Of a DNA stretch of 64,000 bases, positions 8,552 to 17,909 are shown in pieces. The DNA lies in NCBI GenBank assembly GCA_000961655.1, contig LADR01000049.1, forward strand, positions 1 through 64,000, in the 5' to 3' direction. Under the pieces are notes generated by a model, which was given only the letters and a program-made list of their open reading frames with translations, was not told the DNA's origin and made no database searches. This DNA comes from Desulfatitalea sp. BRH_c12 (GTDB lineage Bacteria > Desulfobacterota > Desulfobacteria > Desulfobacterales > Desulfosarcinaceae). A program made the position numbers and the translations under genes. The first letter of the stretch is position 1, and every line of letters starts with the position of its first letter.

Positions 8552-9595
8552 CTACAGGTTCAGAAAAGCCGGTCGCCGGTTGTCGGCGAGAAGCCCTTCA
8601 TCGATGCGATCGAGCACCGTCTGCTTTTCTTCGGGAAACTGATATCCTTCGTAACCATTTGTAAATAAAAGGTTGCCGCTACGGTCAGTCCAGTAATTCC
8701 CCGCATGATCGAAGCACACTCTTGAAGTGACCTCCAAAGCCGTGATCATACATTTGAGTTCGCGCAATTGTTCTTGCGGCGTGAGCATCTGAAAGGCCCC
8801 ATTCTGCGCCTGCGCGCACAAAGGGGTATCGGCAATGGGATAGAACGGCCGGGAACGTATATAGTGCGGATTGATCGCATTGAGCACACGCGCCGTACCC
8901 AACGCATGCTGCTCCCAGTGTTCGCGCCCGCCCAAGCCGGGCATCCAATACTCGGACAACTGAAATCCGGCGGTCATGGCTTTGCGGCCGCCCGCGATAT
9001 GACCGTCGGCCGTCACGCCCTTTTTGACCTTTTTGAGCAGGTCGTCATCGCCACTTTCCAATCCCACATGCAGCCGATCAAGGCCGGCCTGACGGATGGC
9101 CACCAGCTCCTCCGGTTTTTTCTGGGACAAGGTTTTTGAACGGGCATAGGAGGTGACCCGTTCAAGGGAAGGAAATGTGCTGCGCAGGTGGCGTAATGCC
9201 GCCACCAGGTCGGCCGTCGGCAAGATTACGCTATTGGCATCCTGCACAAAAGCGGTTTTGCCGCCGGACAGCAGCCAGTGATAGACCATGGCGAAACCCG
9301 GGTGGTCGTTGAGTTCCGGGTAACGACCAATCAGGGCCAGAACGGACTCCCGGTTAAGGCCGTTACCGCCTCGCGTCAAATCGCTGCACAAAAGGGCGAT
9401 GGCATCGATATCGCTATTTATTTCAGTAACAGGACGTACCTGAAACTTTTCTTTTTTGTACATGGCGCAAAAATCACAGCGGTTCCAAGGGCAGTTGCGC
9501 GTAAACCGCACCAGCAGGGAGTAGCTGCCACCTTCGCTGGGTGGTCGGTAAATCCCTGTTTCGAACGCGTATCGTTGTGCATCTGGAGATAACAT
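8552..9595 (-). CDS. Radical SAM protein
   Basis: 347 residues from ATG 9595, which has AAAGGAG at the ideal distance. The iron-sulfur motif is CPWNRCDFC, a CX4CX2C spacing instead of the common CX3CX2C, followed by AMYKKEKF. This CxxNxCxFCxMYK form recurs in a family of uncharacterised radical SAM proteins. The barrel continues with GLDRLHVGLESGDDDLLKKV (SAM/glycine-rich region) at about 180-200. No B12-binding or SPASM domain is seen. The substrate is unknown. An in-frame extension to 9646 is read from a copy of the intergenic repeat and is rejected as a start. Confidence 0.85.
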   Translation of the reverse strand: MLSPDAQRYAFETGIYRPPSEGGSYSLLVRFTRNCPWNRCDFCAMYKKEKFQVRPVTEINSDIDAIALLCSDLTRGGNGLNRESVLALIGRYPELNDHPGFAMVYHWLLSGGKTAFVQDANSVILPTADLVAALRHLRSTFPSLERVTSYARSKTLSQKKPEELVAIRQAGLDRLHVGLESGDDDLLKKVKKGVTADGHIAGGRKAMTAGFQLSEYWMPGLGGREHWEQHALGTARVLNAINPHYIRSRPFYPIADTPLCAQAQNGAFQMLTPQEQLRELKCMITALEVTSRVCFDHAGNYWTDRSGNLLFTNGYEGYQFPEEKQTVLDRIDEGLLADNRRPAFLNL

Positions 9596-9624
9596 GCCTG
9601 ACTCCTTTAAAAATAATAGGCTTT

Positions 9625-9670
9625 TCTGGTTATCCACTTCGATCAAGTGAGATACGGGTGTGGGGTGACG
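9625..9670. repeat. Dispersed intergenic repeat, solo end (copy D)
   Basis: A single end of the repeat family (CTGGTTATCCACTTCG followed by ATCAAGTG), nearly identical to the left end at 12538-12560, lying directly upstream of the radical SAM gene. The remaining 200 bp to the diguanylate cyclase gene at 9869 shows nothing I can identify. Confidence 0.6.
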
Positions 9671-9868
9671 TAGGAAAACCCCGGTGAGCCGGGAGGTGAC
9701 ATCAATGCACAGGCCTATCGTGCTTTTTTCCTCAAATCAAACCCGCTAACAGCCGATAATGAAATAGTATCCTTCTATGATGAACTGTGCAAGGGAAACG
9801 GCGGTCCGTGTAAGATGAGCCCGCCCGGCAAATCACACGCATTCAACTCGAATTAGCGGATCGGCGCC

Positions 9869-12394
9869 ATGAACGACCTTTTGTCCATTTATCTGCTGCC
9901 ACCAGTCCTTTCGCTGGTCAGCGGGCTTTACCTGGCGTTCTTAGCACTTGCGCGCGGCACCATCAGAAGGGAAAATCGCTCCTTTGCCCTAGTCTGCATC
10001 TGGTGTTCATTGCTGGCGCCGGTATTCATTGCTTACCAGTTGATCGACGACCCCGACCGGATTCTTACGCTCGAACGGGTGGTCCACTTTTTTTATGTCT
10101 ACTTGCCGGTCTTCCTGGTGACTTTTTTTCATCACATTCTCGACATCCAGAACAAAAATGTTGTCCGGGCTGTGTGTGCACTCAGTTTCCTGATCAGCCT
10201 GACCACCCCCACCAGCTACTACATCCATGGATTCCATCGTTTCACCTGGGGCTATGTCGCCAAGGGTGGGCCCGCGTTTCAGCTTTTCAGCCTTTACGGT
10301 GCTGCGGTCTTCCTCTATTGCCTTTTTTGCTTTACCCGCCGCTTGAAGGTGGAAACAAACCCGTTTTTGCGTTTAAAATTTAAGTATGTGCTCATTTCTT
10401 TCGGCTTGCTCGGATTGCTGACCCTGATGAACATTCCAGCAATGCACGGCATCGATATCTATCCGGCCGGTAATTTTATTTTTCTGCCCATGGGCACCAT
10501 GGCGTACGGTGTACTCAGGTATCGCCTGTTGGAGGTGCGCAGCTTTCTGCACGTTGTTTCGACCCGCGCCCTGATAGGCTTGCTGGTCGTATTGCCCAAT
10601 GGGGTCGTGTTCGTTTATTATGCGAACAAGGTCGGCACGATCCCGCCTTTCGTGCATTTTTGCCTACTGGCCGTCTGGTTTGGTGCAAACTGCATCTACA
10701 TCCGGTGGATGCGCGAACTTTTTGGTCGTTATTTCCATAAAATGCGCCAGACACTTAAAGAAACCGAAGCACTCCTGAACAAACAATTGCTGGTGCTCAG
10801 ACATATCGACGATCTCTCCGGCCACCTGAGAGAAGTAATCCGCGCCATTTTGCCTTGCCCCTGGGCGCATGTCTATGTGTACGACGAGGCGGAGCGACAA
10901 CTCGACACCCCTGGGAAGCGACCTGTCGCGCTTCCCGACGACCTTGCCCGCCATCTGTTTGCGTACAAGGGCATCATAGAAGTGCAATCACTCGGCCTGT
11001 TGCCATACCGGGCCCATTGGGCCGCGCCGCTTGAGGACCTGCTGCGGGAAATGAACGCCGCCTGCGCAGTGCCCCTGGTGCATGACAGTGTCTTGGTCGG
11101 AATATTGGTCTTGCCTGAAAAAGAGAATCACAAGCCGCTCACGCCCGATGAGGCCACCTTCATTTTAAGCATCTCCACTGCCTTGGCGCCAGCGCTGGCC
11201 AATGCCATTATGTACCAGCGGGTCTCCACCTTGAAAGACATCCTGCAGGCCCGAACGGAGGCGCTTTCCAGGGAAATTGACGATCGCAGGCGTGCCGAGC
11301 ACAAATTGCAAACCGTTCAAATGGCATTGCAAGATGCCAATCTCGAAATGGAAAAAGCCATTTTGCAGGCCAATGAACTGACGGTTCGGGCCGAAATCAA
11401 CAACCATGTGCTGACTCGGGAAATCGAAGATCGCCAACGTATCGAGGCCGCATTGCGGCAAAGTGAAGAAACCTACCGTCTGATCGCCGAAAACGCCACG
11501 GATGTGATCTGGACGATCGACTTGCAAGGCCGCTTTACCTTTATCAGCCCGGCCATTATGCATCTGCTGGGCTACAGCCCGTCGGAGTTGACCGCCCAAA
11601 ACATTACCATGGTATTGACCGCAGAATCATTGGCGCATGCCACCCGGCTCATAGCCGTGGAAATGGAACGCCTCCGATCCTCCGAAGGCAAACATCGCAA
11701 AAGTCTCGCTACCCCGATAGAGCAAGTCCGCAAAGACGGCACCACCGTATGGACTGAGGTCAACACCCGCTTTATTTCAGATGTCGATCGGAAAATCATC
11801 GGTATCCTGGGGGTGACCCGTGATATCACAGAAAGAAAAAAGGCGGAGCAAGAGCTGATTTTCATGGCCCACCACGACGCACTCACCGGATTGCACAACC
11901 GCAAAGCCTTGGTCGAGTTCCTGGAAACTGAAATCCAGCATGCACACAGTACCCCAAACCGCATTGTGCTGTTGTTCTTTGATTTGAACAAGTTCAAGCT
12001 GGTCAATGACACCTATGGCCATGAAATCGGGGACAGGCTTCTATCCAAGATTGCGCAACGGCTGAAAAAGGCGGTTCGCGAATCCGATTTTGTGGCGCGC
12101 CTGGGAGGTGACGAATTCACCATCATTTTGAAAAATCCACCCGACCATCTTCCTGACAAGATCGTACGTCGTATTGCCACTGACCTGGCCGTGCCGTTTG
12201 ATTTTGGAACACAAAGGATCGATTTTGTCAGTGCCAGTATCGGAATGGCAACATTCCCCGATGACGGTACCACCGCTGGGGAATTGATGCGCAATGCCGA
12301 CAAAGCGATGTATGATGCCAAAAAGACTCTGAACGGCGAGCGCGCTGCCATTAACCTGATCGCTGCGTGTGCACATCGTGATGAACGCGCATAG
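9869..12394 (+). CDS. Membrane diguanylate cyclase with 7TM-type sensor, GAF-like and PAS domains
   Basis: 841 residues. Residues 1-225 hold about seven hydrophobic helices resembling the N-terminal 7TM region of sensor kinases. A linker leads to a GAF-like domain (about 295-445), a coiled coil (about 450-530), a PAS domain (about 530-655, starting YRLIAENATDVIWTID and ending with the PAC motif GVTRDITERKKAE) and a GGDEF domain (about 665-835). The active site is intact (LGGDEF), and an inhibitory RxxD site (RESD) lies five residues before it. It therefore should make c-di-GMP with product inhibition. There is no EAL domain. The gene stands alone; the signal is not known. Confidence 0.92.
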   Translation: MNDLLSIYLLPPVLSLVSGLYLAFLALARGTIRRENRSFALVCIWCSLLAPVFIAYQLIDDPDRILTLERVVHFFYVYLPVFLVTFFHHILDIQNKNVVRAVCALSFLISLTTPTSYYIHGFHRFTWGYVAKGGPAFQLFSLYGAAVFLYCLFCFTRRLKVETNPFLRLKFKYVLISFGLLGLLTLMNIPAMHGIDIYPAGNFIFLPMGTMAYGVLRYRLLEVRSFLHVVSTRALIGLLVVLPNGVVFVYYANKVGTIPPFVHFCLLAVWFGANCIYIRWMRELFGRYFHKMRQTLKETEALLNKQLLVLRHIDDLSGHLREVIRAILPCPWAHVYVYDEAERQLDTPGKRPVALPDDLARHLFAYKGIIEVQSLGLLPYRAHWAAPLEDLLREMNAACAVPLVHDSVLVGILVLPEKENHKPLTPDEATFILSISTALAPALANAIMYQRVSTLKDILQARTEALSREIDDRRRAEHKLQTVQMALQDANLEMEKAILQANELTVRAEINNHVLTREIEDRQRIEAALRQSEETYRLIAENATDVIWTIDLQGRFTFISPAIMHLLGYSPSELTAQNITMVLTAESLAHATRLIAVEMERLRSSEGKHRKSLATPIEQVRKDGTTVWTEVNTRFISDVDRKIIGILGVTRDITERKKAEQELIFMAHHDALTGLHNRKALVEFLETEIQHAHSTPNRIVLLFFDLNKFKLVNDTYGHEIGDRLLSKIAQRLKKAVRESDFVARLGGDEFTIILKNPPDHLPDKIVRRIATDLAVPFDFGTQRIDFVSASIGMATFPDDGTTAGELMRNADKAMYDAKKTLNGERAAINLIAACAHRDERA

Positions 12395-12745
12395 CTCCCA
12401 CCAAATCATTGCCTGGAAAGCCTTGAGCCCCAATGCGCAAAAGCGGCCCTTGTCCGGGTCGGGTCCTCCAAGCAGCGTGTGAACGACAGGTAGTGTTTTT
12501 ATCTGTGTCCTCAGCGCGTACTGTGGTAAAAAGCTTTTCTGGTTATCCACTTCGGTCAAGTGGGATATAGGCGATCACCTCCTCCGTGCCGATCCCGACT
12601 TCGCCAATTGTCACTGGAGCGAAATGGATAACCCAAAGAGAATTATTGGATTGGATTGACTGCCTGTGGGCAATTGACTTTTACCATTCAGCATGAGTGG
12701 GTATCGTTCGATCGACTGCCCACCGAGACGATGACGCGTGGCCCC
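12395..12745. other. Intergenic region before murB
   Basis: About 350 bp between the cyclase gene and murB. It holds one short element of the dispersed repeat family (12541-12633). I see no other gene or clear terminator in it. Confidence 0.5.
12541..12633. repeat. Dispersed repeat element with terminal inverted repeats (copy E)
   Basis: The left end (GGTTATCCACTTCGGTCAAG) and the reverse complement of the right end (GGTTATCCATTTCGCTCCAG) agree over about 30 positions with a few mismatches, enclosing only about 30 bp. It is the shortest complete copy in the window, with no internal reading frame. Confidence 0.7.
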
Positions 12746-13762
12746 ATGCATATTGAAACCAATGTAGATTTACAGCCCTTTAATACCTTCGGCTTACCGG
12801 CCAGAGCCCATACCTTGATCCGTATTCGTTCGGAAGCGGGCTTGGCCCAGGTGGTCCGTAACCCCGTTTACGCTGCCGCGCCGAAATTCGTTCTGGGCGG
12901 CGGCAGCAATGTCGTGTTCAGAGAATCGGTACCCCACGTTATCTTGAAGGTGGAAATCACCGGGCGGCGTTTGTTCCGGGAAAACCCGACGGAATGGATC
13001 GTTGAAGCGGGTGCAGGCGAAAATTGGCACGAGTTGGTCGCATGGACATTGGCCAACGGATGGCCCGGGCTGGAGAACCTGGCCCTGATTCCAGGCACAG
13101 TCGGGGCCGCACCGATCCAGAACATCGGCGCTTACGGGGTCGAATTCAATGACCGCTTTCTATCGCTGGACGCGGTGGACCTGACCTCCGGACAACCTGT
13201 ATCGCTTTCAGCAGAACAATGCTGCCTGAGTTATCGTGACAGTGTGTTCAAAAAGACCTTGGCTGGCCGTTGCCTGGTGACCCGCGTACGTCTGAAACTG
13301 CCCCGGCCCTGGCGTGCGGTGCTCGATTATCCGGACTTGCGGCGTCGCCAGACAGCCCTGGGCAGTGCTGCGCCCGATGCCGGAGAGGTTTTCGAGTGGG
13401 TTTGCGCATCGCGCCGCGCCAAGCTGCCCGATCCAGAGCAGATCGGCAATGCCGGCAGTTTTTTCAAAAACCCGGTAGTCGAGCGGGAACGCCACTGCAC
13501 CTTGCTCGCCCGCGAGCCGAACATGGTGAGTTATCCGTTGACGGACGGTAGGTTCAAGTTGTCGGCCGGCTGGATGATCGAGGCGTGCGGCTGGAAAGGC
13601 CGGCACTTAGGCCATGTAGGGGTTTACGACCGCCAGGCGCTGGTCTTGATCAATCTGGGAGGCGCGTCGCATGGCGAATTGATGACCCTTGCGGAGGCGG
13701 TGCAGGACAGTGTCTACGACCGGTTCGGTATCCGGCTGGAGATCGAGCCGGTGGTATTATGA
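12746..13762 (+). CDS. murB: UDP-N-acetylenolpyruvoylglucosamine reductase
   Basis: FAD-dependent reductase that makes UDP-MurNAc for peptidoglycan. About 338 residues from ATG 12746 (MHIETNVDLQPFNTFGL, matching the family N-terminus); ATGs at 12731 and 12656 would add atypical residues. FAD loop FVLGGGSNVV; active-site Arg in LSYRDSVFK; catalytic Ser in GNAGSFFKNP; C-terminal Glu in LEIEPVV. This is the E. coli-like (type I) form. It is separated from the murC-ddl cluster where the gene often lies, and flanked by a repeat element. Confidence 0.94.
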   Translation: MHIETNVDLQPFNTFGLPARAHTLIRIRSEAGLAQVVRNPVYAAAPKFVLGGGSNVVFRESVPHVILKVEITGRRLFRENPTEWIVEAGAGENWHELVAWTLANGWPGLENLALIPGTVGAAPIQNIGAYGVEFNDRFLSLDAVDLTSGQPVSLSAEQCCLSYRDSVFKKTLAGRCLVTRVRLKLPRPWRAVLDYPDLRRRQTALGSAAPDAGEVFEWVCASRRAKLPDPEQIGNAGSFFKNPVVERERHCTLLAREPNMVSYPLTDGRFKLSAGWMIEACGWKGRHLGHVGVYDRQALVLINLGGASHGELMTLAEAVQDSVYDRFGIRLEIEPVVL

Positions 13763-13773
13763 TGGCAGCCAGA

Positions 13774-14139
13774 TCACGGTGAATAGGTCGCGCAGGCATC
13801 TTCCGATTCCCAGGTTGTGACGCGGCTGATCTTGATACCAGTGCCTGCCAGGCGTTCCGATAGCGCATCGGCAATGTATACGGCAATGTTTTCAGACGAT
13901 GGATTGCCGCTGAACATCTCCAGATCATTAAGATATTTATGATCCAGCGTCCCGACGATCTCATTCACATGGGCCTTGAGTTCACCAAAATCGATCAATA
14001 CGCCCGCTGAGTTGAGTTTTTCACCGGCCACGCACACCTCGACCTTCCAGTTGTGGCCATGCAGATTTTCACATTTTTTTGCAACCAAACGCAATTGGTG
14101 GGCCGCTGCGAAATGGGTCAGTATCTTCAGTTCGAACAT
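13774..14139 (-). CDS. queD: 6-carboxy-5,6,7,8-tetrahydropterin synthase (QueD/PTPS family)
   Basis: Converts dihydroneopterin triphosphate to carboxytetrahydropterin in queuosine and other 7-deazapurine synthesis. 121 residues. Zinc histidines are in AAHQL and HGHN; the catalytic Cys precedes in KKCENLHGHNW (the QueD arrangement), and the substrate-binding Glu region is near the C-terminus (TTWESEDACATY). Convergent with murB (gap 11 bp). No other queuosine gene is nearby. Confidence 0.9.
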   Translation of the reverse strand: MFELKILTHFAAAHQLRLVAKKCENLHGHNWKVEVCVAGEKLNSAGVLIDFGELKAHVNEIVGTLDHKYLNDLEMFSGNPSSENIAVYIADALSERLAGTGIKISRVTTWESEDACATYSP

Positions 14140-14215
14140 GGGTACGTTATCTCCTAACCGGTGTCACCGGCGTCGTCATAGCAATGCTAATGGGTAGCGT
14201 GAAGGCCATCGCCGT

Positions 14216-15334
14216 TTAGTTGGCGGCTTTGGCGGCTGCACTTTTAAGTATGTTTTTCAGACGCTTGCCGAGCTTGTTGTCATCCAGCTGAGCAAATTCC
14301 CGAAGCAGCGCTTCTTGTTTTTTATTCACATTGGTCGGCGTTTTGATAGTCACCTGAACAATCATATCTCCGGGACGGCCGGTGCGCAGTGACGGAATGC
14401 CTTCGCCGCGAAAACGAAACACGTCACCATATTGCGTTCCCCTGGGGATCTCCAAGGTTTTCTCACCATTGAGCGTCGGCACGACGATTTGGTCGCCGAG
14501 GGTCGCCTGAATGAAAGAGATGGGGATCTGGCAGATCACATCATTTTCTTCCCGCCTGAAAAAATCATGCGGCTTGACGTGAATGAAGACATATAAATCG
14601 CCGGGCGGACCGCCCATGGCGCCAGCCTGGCCTTCATTGGACAGACGCAGACGCGAATTGTCGTCAACGCCAGCCGGAATCTTCACTGATACGGTTCTGT
14701 GAACCAAGGTCTGACCGCTGCCGTTGCACGCCGAGCATGGATTAGGAATAATCTGGCCGGCGCCCCGACACTGTGGGCAGGTCGTTCGGATCGTGAAAAA
14801 CCCCTGGCTGCGACCGACTTGACCGGCGCCCCGACAATGCGGACAGGTTTCGGCGTGGGTGCCCGGCTCCACCGCGCGCCCTTCGCAACGCGCGCAGGTT
14901 TCATGTTTGTCCAGATCAATCGTCGTTTCGACGCCGAATGCCGCCTCCATGAAACTGATGCTCAAATCGTAGCGCAGGTCGGCACCGCGCTGGGCACGGC
15001 TGCGCCCGCCTCTGCCGCGCGTGCTGAAGCCGAAAAAGTCTTCAAAAATATCGCCGAAACTCGAAAAAATATCCTCAAAACCACCGAAACCCGAAAAACC
15101 CGATCCTTCCAGGCCTTGGTGGCCGTATTGGTCATAAATCTGCCGTTTACGCGGATCACGCAGGACTTCATAAGCTTCGGCAGCTTCCTTGAAATTTTCT
15201 TCAGCCGCTTGATCCCCGGGGTTGCGATCGGGATGATATTGGAGGGCGAGTTTGCGATAAGCGGTTTTCAGGTCGGAGTCGGAGGCACTCTTGCCGACTC
15301 CCAATACTTCGTAATAATCTCTCTTGCCTTTCAT
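14216..15334 (-). CDS. dnaJ: Chaperone protein DnaJ
   Basis: Type I Hsp40 co-chaperone of DnaK, 372 residues. J domain 1-70 with HPD (YHPDRNPGD), Gly/Phe-rich region with [12 protein letters not shown], then four CxxCxGxG zinc repeats ([32 protein letters not shown]; about 145-210), and two C-terminal substrate-binding domains. The first zinc repeat has Ala where the last Gly is usual. No grpE or dnaK is next to it. The 200 bp upstream separates it from the divergent menG. Confidence 0.95.
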   Translation of the reverse strand: MKGKRDYYEVLGVGKSASDSDLKTAYRKLALQYHPDRNPGDQAAEENFKEAAEAYEVLRDPRKRQIYDQYGHQGLEGSGFSGFGGFEDIFSSFGDIFEDFFGFSTRGRGGRSRAQRGADLRYDLSISFMEAAFGVETTIDLDKHETCARCEGRAVEPGTHAETCPHCRGAGQVGRSQGFFTIRTTCPQCRGAGQIIPNPCSACNGSGQTLVHRTVSVKIPAGVDDNSRLRLSNEGQAGAMGGPPGDLYVFIHVKPHDFFRREENDVICQIPISFIQATLGDQIVVPTLNGEKTLEIPRGTQYGDVFRFRGEGIPSLRTGRPGDMIVQVTIKTPTNVNKKQEALLREFAQLDDNKLGKRLKNILKSAAAKAAN

Positions 15335-15533
15335 ATGGTCTTCCGATTGATCCTTGTTGAGGGTCCGCTTTCTGTGTTAAAAACAACGCTTCCCAATTGC
15401 CAGATGGGATCGCGACAATAGGCGCATCAAGTCCCCGGTGGCATATATTTTGGGTCCGGTGTCTCTGCATACTAGGACAACGGCCGTTACTCTTAATCAA
15501 TGCCGAAAATTAATGCAAGAGCATAGGTTGTCA

Positions 15534-16229
15534 ATGAAACCCCAGGAACTGCCCTTTGTGCGTGATATGTTTGACCGGATCGCACCCTACTACGATTTTT
15601 TGAACCGCTTGCTCAGTCTGCGCCAAGACGTGTATTGGCGCCGGGTGCTCGTGAACAACCTGTCCGTCCGTCCCGGAGGGGTCCTGCTGGACGTCGCCTG
15701 TGGGACAGGAGACGTGGCGCTGGAAATCGCCCGCCGCCGGGTTCCGCATACCACCAGCATCGGTGTGGATTTCGCGCCTCAAATGTTGCGCCGGGCGCTG
15801 CCCAAAACCAAAGGTACCCGTGTTCGCCTGGCGGCCGCCGACGCCTTTCACCTGCCGTTCCCCGCCGCAAGTTTCGATGCAATCACCATTGCATTCGGGA
15901 TCCGCAACATTCAGGACAAACCAACTGCCCTGCAGCAATTTTACCACCATCTCAAACCCGGAGGCACGTTGGCCATACTGGAACTGGTCACACCCGAAAA
16001 GTCCGCTATTCGGCGGGCTTATCTGTTTTATTTCAATCGGCTGCTGCCGTTGTTGGGCCGGTTCTTTTCCAAGCACCATTATGCCTATTCCTATTTACCG
16101 GCCTCCGTGGCACAATTTCCGCCCTCAGCGCAATTTTGTGCCGCCATGCGCGCGGCCGGCTTCAAAGGCGTGCGCTACCGCACGCTGACGATGGGCATTG
16201 CAGCATTGTTTGTGGGCCAGAAAGGGTAG
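15534..16229 (+). CDS. menG: Demethylmenaquinone methyltransferase (UbiE/MenG)
   Basis: SAM-dependent C-methylation, the last step of menaquinone synthesis; menaquinone is the electron donor for the Qmo complex encoded later in this window. 231 residues from ATG 15534. SAM motif I is LDVACGTGDVALEIA and the family signature is AFGIRNIQDKP. Two in-frame ATG/GTG starts upstream add 7-32 residues and lack a better ribosome-binding site. A small membrane protein follows after 68 bp. Confidence 0.92.
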   Translation: MKPQELPFVRDMFDRIAPYYDFLNRLLSLRQDVYWRRVLVNNLSVRPGGVLLDVACGTGDVALEIARRRVPHTTSIGVDFAPQMLRRALPKTKGTRVRLAAADAFHLPFPAASFDAITIAFGIRNIQDKPTALQQFYHHLKPGGTLAILELVTPEKSAIRRAYLFYFNRLLPLLGRFFSKHHYAYSYLPASVAQFPPSAQFCAAMRAAGFKGVRYRTLTMGIAALFVGQKG

Positions 16230-16297
16230 TCCTTTTTATCTGACACAGTCTTGGCACGACGTGGTTCAACCGCAAAGAAAACAGGAGCAAAACAACA

Positions 16298-16696
16298 ATG
16301 AGTGACCGCCAACTGAATTCAGGCCTTCTTATCATACGCCTGAGCATCGCCGTCGGCATGCTCTACCAGGCCTTGCCGCGACTGCTTCATGGCGCGCGCG
16401 CCTGGACCCTGGCCGGCAGGGAGTTTCGGATCCTGCACGGGGATCTTTCCGCTCAAATCGTGGGGCTGACGCTCCTGGTCGTTGAGGTGCTGGCCAGCAT
16501 CGGTCTGATCAGCGGTTACCTGTTCCGCCTGAGTGCCGCATTGCTGGCAGGCGTTTATGGACTTTATTTTTTCAATTACCTGAACGCCGGGTATCGCTCA
16601 TTGTATGTCTATGCCGGCATGATCGCCTGCATCTGCATCGGCCTGCTGCTGTCAGGCCCGGGTCGTTATGCGGTGTACGTCAAAATCAAATCGTGA
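16298..16696 (+). CDS. Small four-helix membrane protein, DoxX-like
   Basis: 132 residues with four hydrophobic helices (about 8-28, 52-74, 76-96, 101-121) and a charged cytoplasmic C-terminus. It starts at ATG 16298 behind CAGGAG. The helix pattern resembles DoxX/MauE-like small membrane proteins, but no diagnostic motif is visible, so the function is not assigned. It follows menG closely and could share its transcript. Confidence 0.75.
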   Translation: MSDRQLNSGLLIIRLSIAVGMLYQALPRLLHGARAWTLAGREFRILHGDLSAQIVGLTLLVVEVLASIGLISGYLFRLSAALLAGVYGLYFFNYLNAGYRSLYVYAGMIACICIGLLLSGPGRYAVYVKIKS

Positions 16697-16741
16697 CCGG
16701 TTTGCCGGCGTCGAAAAACAAAGCGAAGGTATTCCGACTTT

Positions 16742-16871
16742 TAAAAAGCATGCACGTCAAAGCGTCCAACATGGGAGGTGTGCATATCAAATCGACAGAA
16801 TGCCTCCCTTTACACTTTAAACTTTACACTTAACACTTTGCCAATAGTCACTGGAGCGAACTGCATAACCG
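16742..16871 (-). repeat. Dispersed intergenic repeat, copy B (inverted)
   Basis: Reverse-oriented copy of the element at 6490. Its end reads CACTGGAGCGAACTGCATAA on the plus strand and shares the TTAAGTGTAAAG and GGGAGGCATTCTGTCGAT core. It lies between the small membrane protein and psd, with its tail 65 bp from the psd start. A probable short T-rich tail extends to about 16738. Confidence 0.8.
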
Positions 16872-16935
16872 TATTTTAATAATATATGCTTTCGGCGGTC
16901 TAAGTAACCACTTGCGTGCGTGCGCGCGCTGAGCG

Positions 16936-17907
16936 ATGGCTACGCCAGCCCAAAAGGATGCCCTATCGATGATACTTGACGAGATCCTGCTCTACAACCG
17001 CCGGACCGGCCTGATAGAAAAAGAACAGGTCTACGGCCGCCAATGGATGGATATTTTTTATGGCAGGCCATGGGGGCGCCGAATCACGGACCACCTGTTG
17101 TGCAAGCACCCATTGTCGCGCTTGTACGGCTTGATGCAGAAAAGCAAATGGAGCCGGCGCAAAATCGCGCCGTTTGCCGCACAGTACGGCATCGATTTGT
17201 CTGAAGCGATCGTCCCGGCCGGCGGCTTCGACTCGTTCAACGATTTTTTCATCCGCAGGCTCAAACCCGCCGCACGCCCGCTGCCAAAAGATCCGAGCCT
17301 TTTGATATCCCCGGCCGACAGCCGATTGCAGGTTTTTGAGGTAGCCGACGACAGGCCTCTAACAGTGAAAGGTACTGTTCTGACCTTACCGCAACTGTTG
17401 GGGGTTCCGAACCTGGAGCCAGCGTTTCGCGGTGGCTTGTGCCTGATTTTTCGTCTGGCGCCCTGCGATTTTCACCGCTTCGGCTATATGGAAGGGGGTG
17501 TCCAGGGACCGGTGCATACCATCGGCGGTCCGCTGCACTCGGTCAGCCCGTTGTCCTTGCGCCACAGACCGGACATTCACAGCACCAACTTTCGGCAGTG
17601 GTGCTTTGTGCAAAGCCCGCGCCTGGGCACCATGATCCAGGTGGAAGTAGGCGCCATGATGGTAGGCAGCATCGTCCAGCGTCTGCCTGAGGGCGGCCCA
17701 TGCCAGCGCGGCCATGAGAAAGGCTACTTCCAATTTGGTGGATCGACGGTCATTGGCATTCTGGAGCACGACCACGCATGCATTGACCCGGATATCCTTG
17801 ACAATTCGCGCAAAGGCATCGAAACACTGGTGCGCTATGGTGAGCCGATAGGAACGATTCTCGAACAATGGAAACGGCTGCAACCTTCCGCCCCGATGCC
17901 GTTTTAG
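16936..17907 (+). CDS. psd: Phosphatidylserine decarboxylase (long, PSD-II type)
   Basis: Makes phosphatidylethanolamine at the inner membrane. About 323 residues, longer than the E. coli enzyme's core because of an N-terminal extension (YNRRTGLIEKEQVYG) typical of the eukaryote/clostridial PSD-II branch. The C-terminal FGGST carries the Gly-Ser pair at which the proenzyme cuts itself to form the pyruvoyl group; the conserved His regions LAPCDFHRFGY and LHSVSP are present. The start may instead be the ATG at 16969 (MILDEILLYNR). Convergent with the MBL gene (gap 2 bp). Confidence 0.92.
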   Translation: MATPAQKDALSMILDEILLYNRRTGLIEKEQVYGRQWMDIFYGRPWGRRITDHLLCKHPLSRLYGLMQKSKWSRRKIAPFAAQYGIDLSEAIVPAGGFDSFNDFFIRRLKPAARPLPKDPSLLISPADSRLQVFEVADDRPLTVKGTVLTLPQLLGVPNLEPAFRGGLCLIFRLAPCDFHRFGYMEGGVQGPVHTIGGPLHSVSPLSLRHRPDIHSTNFRQWCFVQSPRLGTMIQVEVGAMMVGSIVQRLPEGGPCQRGHEKGYFQFGGSTVIGILEHDHACIDPDILDNSRKGIETLVRYGEPIGTILEQWKRLQPSAPMPF

Positions 17908-17909
17908 AG

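Noticed and set aside
9596-9646. Earlier start for the radical SAM gene
   Set aside because: These codons (including IEVDNQKS) are read from a copy of the dispersed repeat, which produces nearly the same residues in an unrelated frame near 12559.
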